Shown here in pieces: positions 63,739 through 64,000 of a stretch of 64,000 bases of DNA. The notes beneath the pieces were generated by a model. That model was not told the origin of the DNA, ran no database searches, and worked only from the letters and a program-made list of their open reading frames with translations. Every line of letters begins with the position of its first letter. The stretch's first letter is position 1. Source of the stretch: CAWKGC01 sp963849005 (GTDB lineage Bacteria; Pseudomonadota; Gammaproteobacteria; Burkholderiales; Usitatibacteraceae); contig CAWKGC010000007.1 of the NCBI GenBank assembly GCA_963849005.1, forward strand, positions 1 through 64,000, written 5' to 3'. Made by a program: the position numbers and the translations under genes.

Positions 63739-64000
63739 ATGAGCGCAGTCCTCACCAACGGCACCCCCCCTCCGGCCCGGCAGGAGTCCCCCGGGCTCTG
63801 GACGCTCGCCTGGCGGCGGCTCAGGAACGACCGCGTCGGCATGGTCGCGCTGGTCGTGGTCGTGATCTTCATCGGCCTGATGCTGGCGTCCTACGCCGGC
63901 CTCGTGGCGAAGGGCTGGAGCAAGGAAGCGGGCGTCTCCTACGCCAACCCGACCTTCATGGCGGGCGCGGAGAACCTCGAGGCGAAGCAGGTCACCAACA
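63739..64000 (+). CDS. ABC transporter permease, OppC type (partial, runs off the end)
   Basis: The first 87 residues are visible. A Pro-rich leader is followed by LWTLAWRRLRNDRVGMVALV, the OppC-type N-terminal motif, and the first membrane segment VVVVIFIGLMLASYAG. The start at 63739 has AAGGGAG about 7 bp upstream. It partners the OppB-type permease; the ATPase subunits are expected beyond the window. Confidence 0.85.
   Translation, partial: MSAVLTNGTPPPARQESPGLWTLAWRRLRNDRVGMVALVVVVIFIGLMLASYAGLVAKGWSKEAGVSYANPTFMAGAENLEAKQVTN

Overview
The window is high-GC chromosomal DNA from a betaproteobacterium. The gene orders rpsF-priB-rpsR-rplI-dnaB-alr-radA and tig-clpP-clpX-lon-hupB-tRNA-tRNA-ppiD, together with hpnCDE, fit that class; genus is not resolvable by eye. 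Many genes, including essential ones, carry single-base frameshifts. Most look like one-base insertions relative to the family consensus, so they are probably sequence errors. Coordinates of broken genes are given end to end across the shifts.

Layout. (1) 1-3.04 kb, minus strand: end of a sugar-nucleotide cluster (fdtC, fdtA, fdtB, then a Wzx-type flippase running off the left edge) for dTDP-Fuc3NAc and glycan export. (2) 3.1-19.5 kb, minus strand: an island of four very large secreted proteins. Two are YVTN beta-propeller proteins, one is a glucose/sorbosone-dehydrogenase-like protein and one is a metzincin protease with a Calx-beta domain. All four end in the same module of about six 48-residue Asp-rich repeats closing in a W-N-I-x-G-P terminus. 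Three have a perfect TGTGA-N6-TCACA palindrome 80-110 bp upstream. (3) 19.9-25.0 kb: a small cluster (VioA-type transaminase, VioB-type acyltransferase, methyltransferase, carrier protein, ketoreductase, AMP-ligase) that reads like a pathway for an N-hydroxyacylated, possibly O-methylated viosamine, similar in logic to anthrose or the modified viosamine of Pseudomonas syringae flagellin. (4) 25.4-34.2 kb: an exopolysaccharide operon (outer-membrane barrel, Wza, Wzc with BY-kinase, TPR protein, FecR-domain protein, Wzy/ligase, UDP-sugar epimerase). (5) 34.2-40.1 kb: ribosomal and replication genes with an S6:S18-type leader. (6) 40.1-43.6 kb, minus strand: a signalling cassette (class III cyclase domain protein, duplicated-module lipoprotein, Ser/Thr kinase). 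(7) 43.7-47.4 kb, minus strand: hpnC-hpnD-hpnE squalene synthesis plus an SDR. (8) 47.5-56.2 kb: tRNA-Leu, the tig-clpP-clpX-lon proteostasis block, hupB, tRNA-Val, tRNA-Asp and ppiD. (9) 56.2-64 kb: fabI on the minus strand and an Opp-type ABC importer with three consecutive substrate-binding proteins and two permeases, running off the right edge.

Short inverted repeats beginning GGGGTCAGAG occur at four places (13.57, 16.73, 35.9 and 56.2 kb) and look like REP-type elements. One lies at the edge of a near-identical 0.8-kb duplication that links the 3' ends of the dehydrogenase and protease genes. A plausible regulatory theme, which is inference only, is that a CRP-family regulator controls the surface protein island; a cyclase-domain protein is encoded in the same window.
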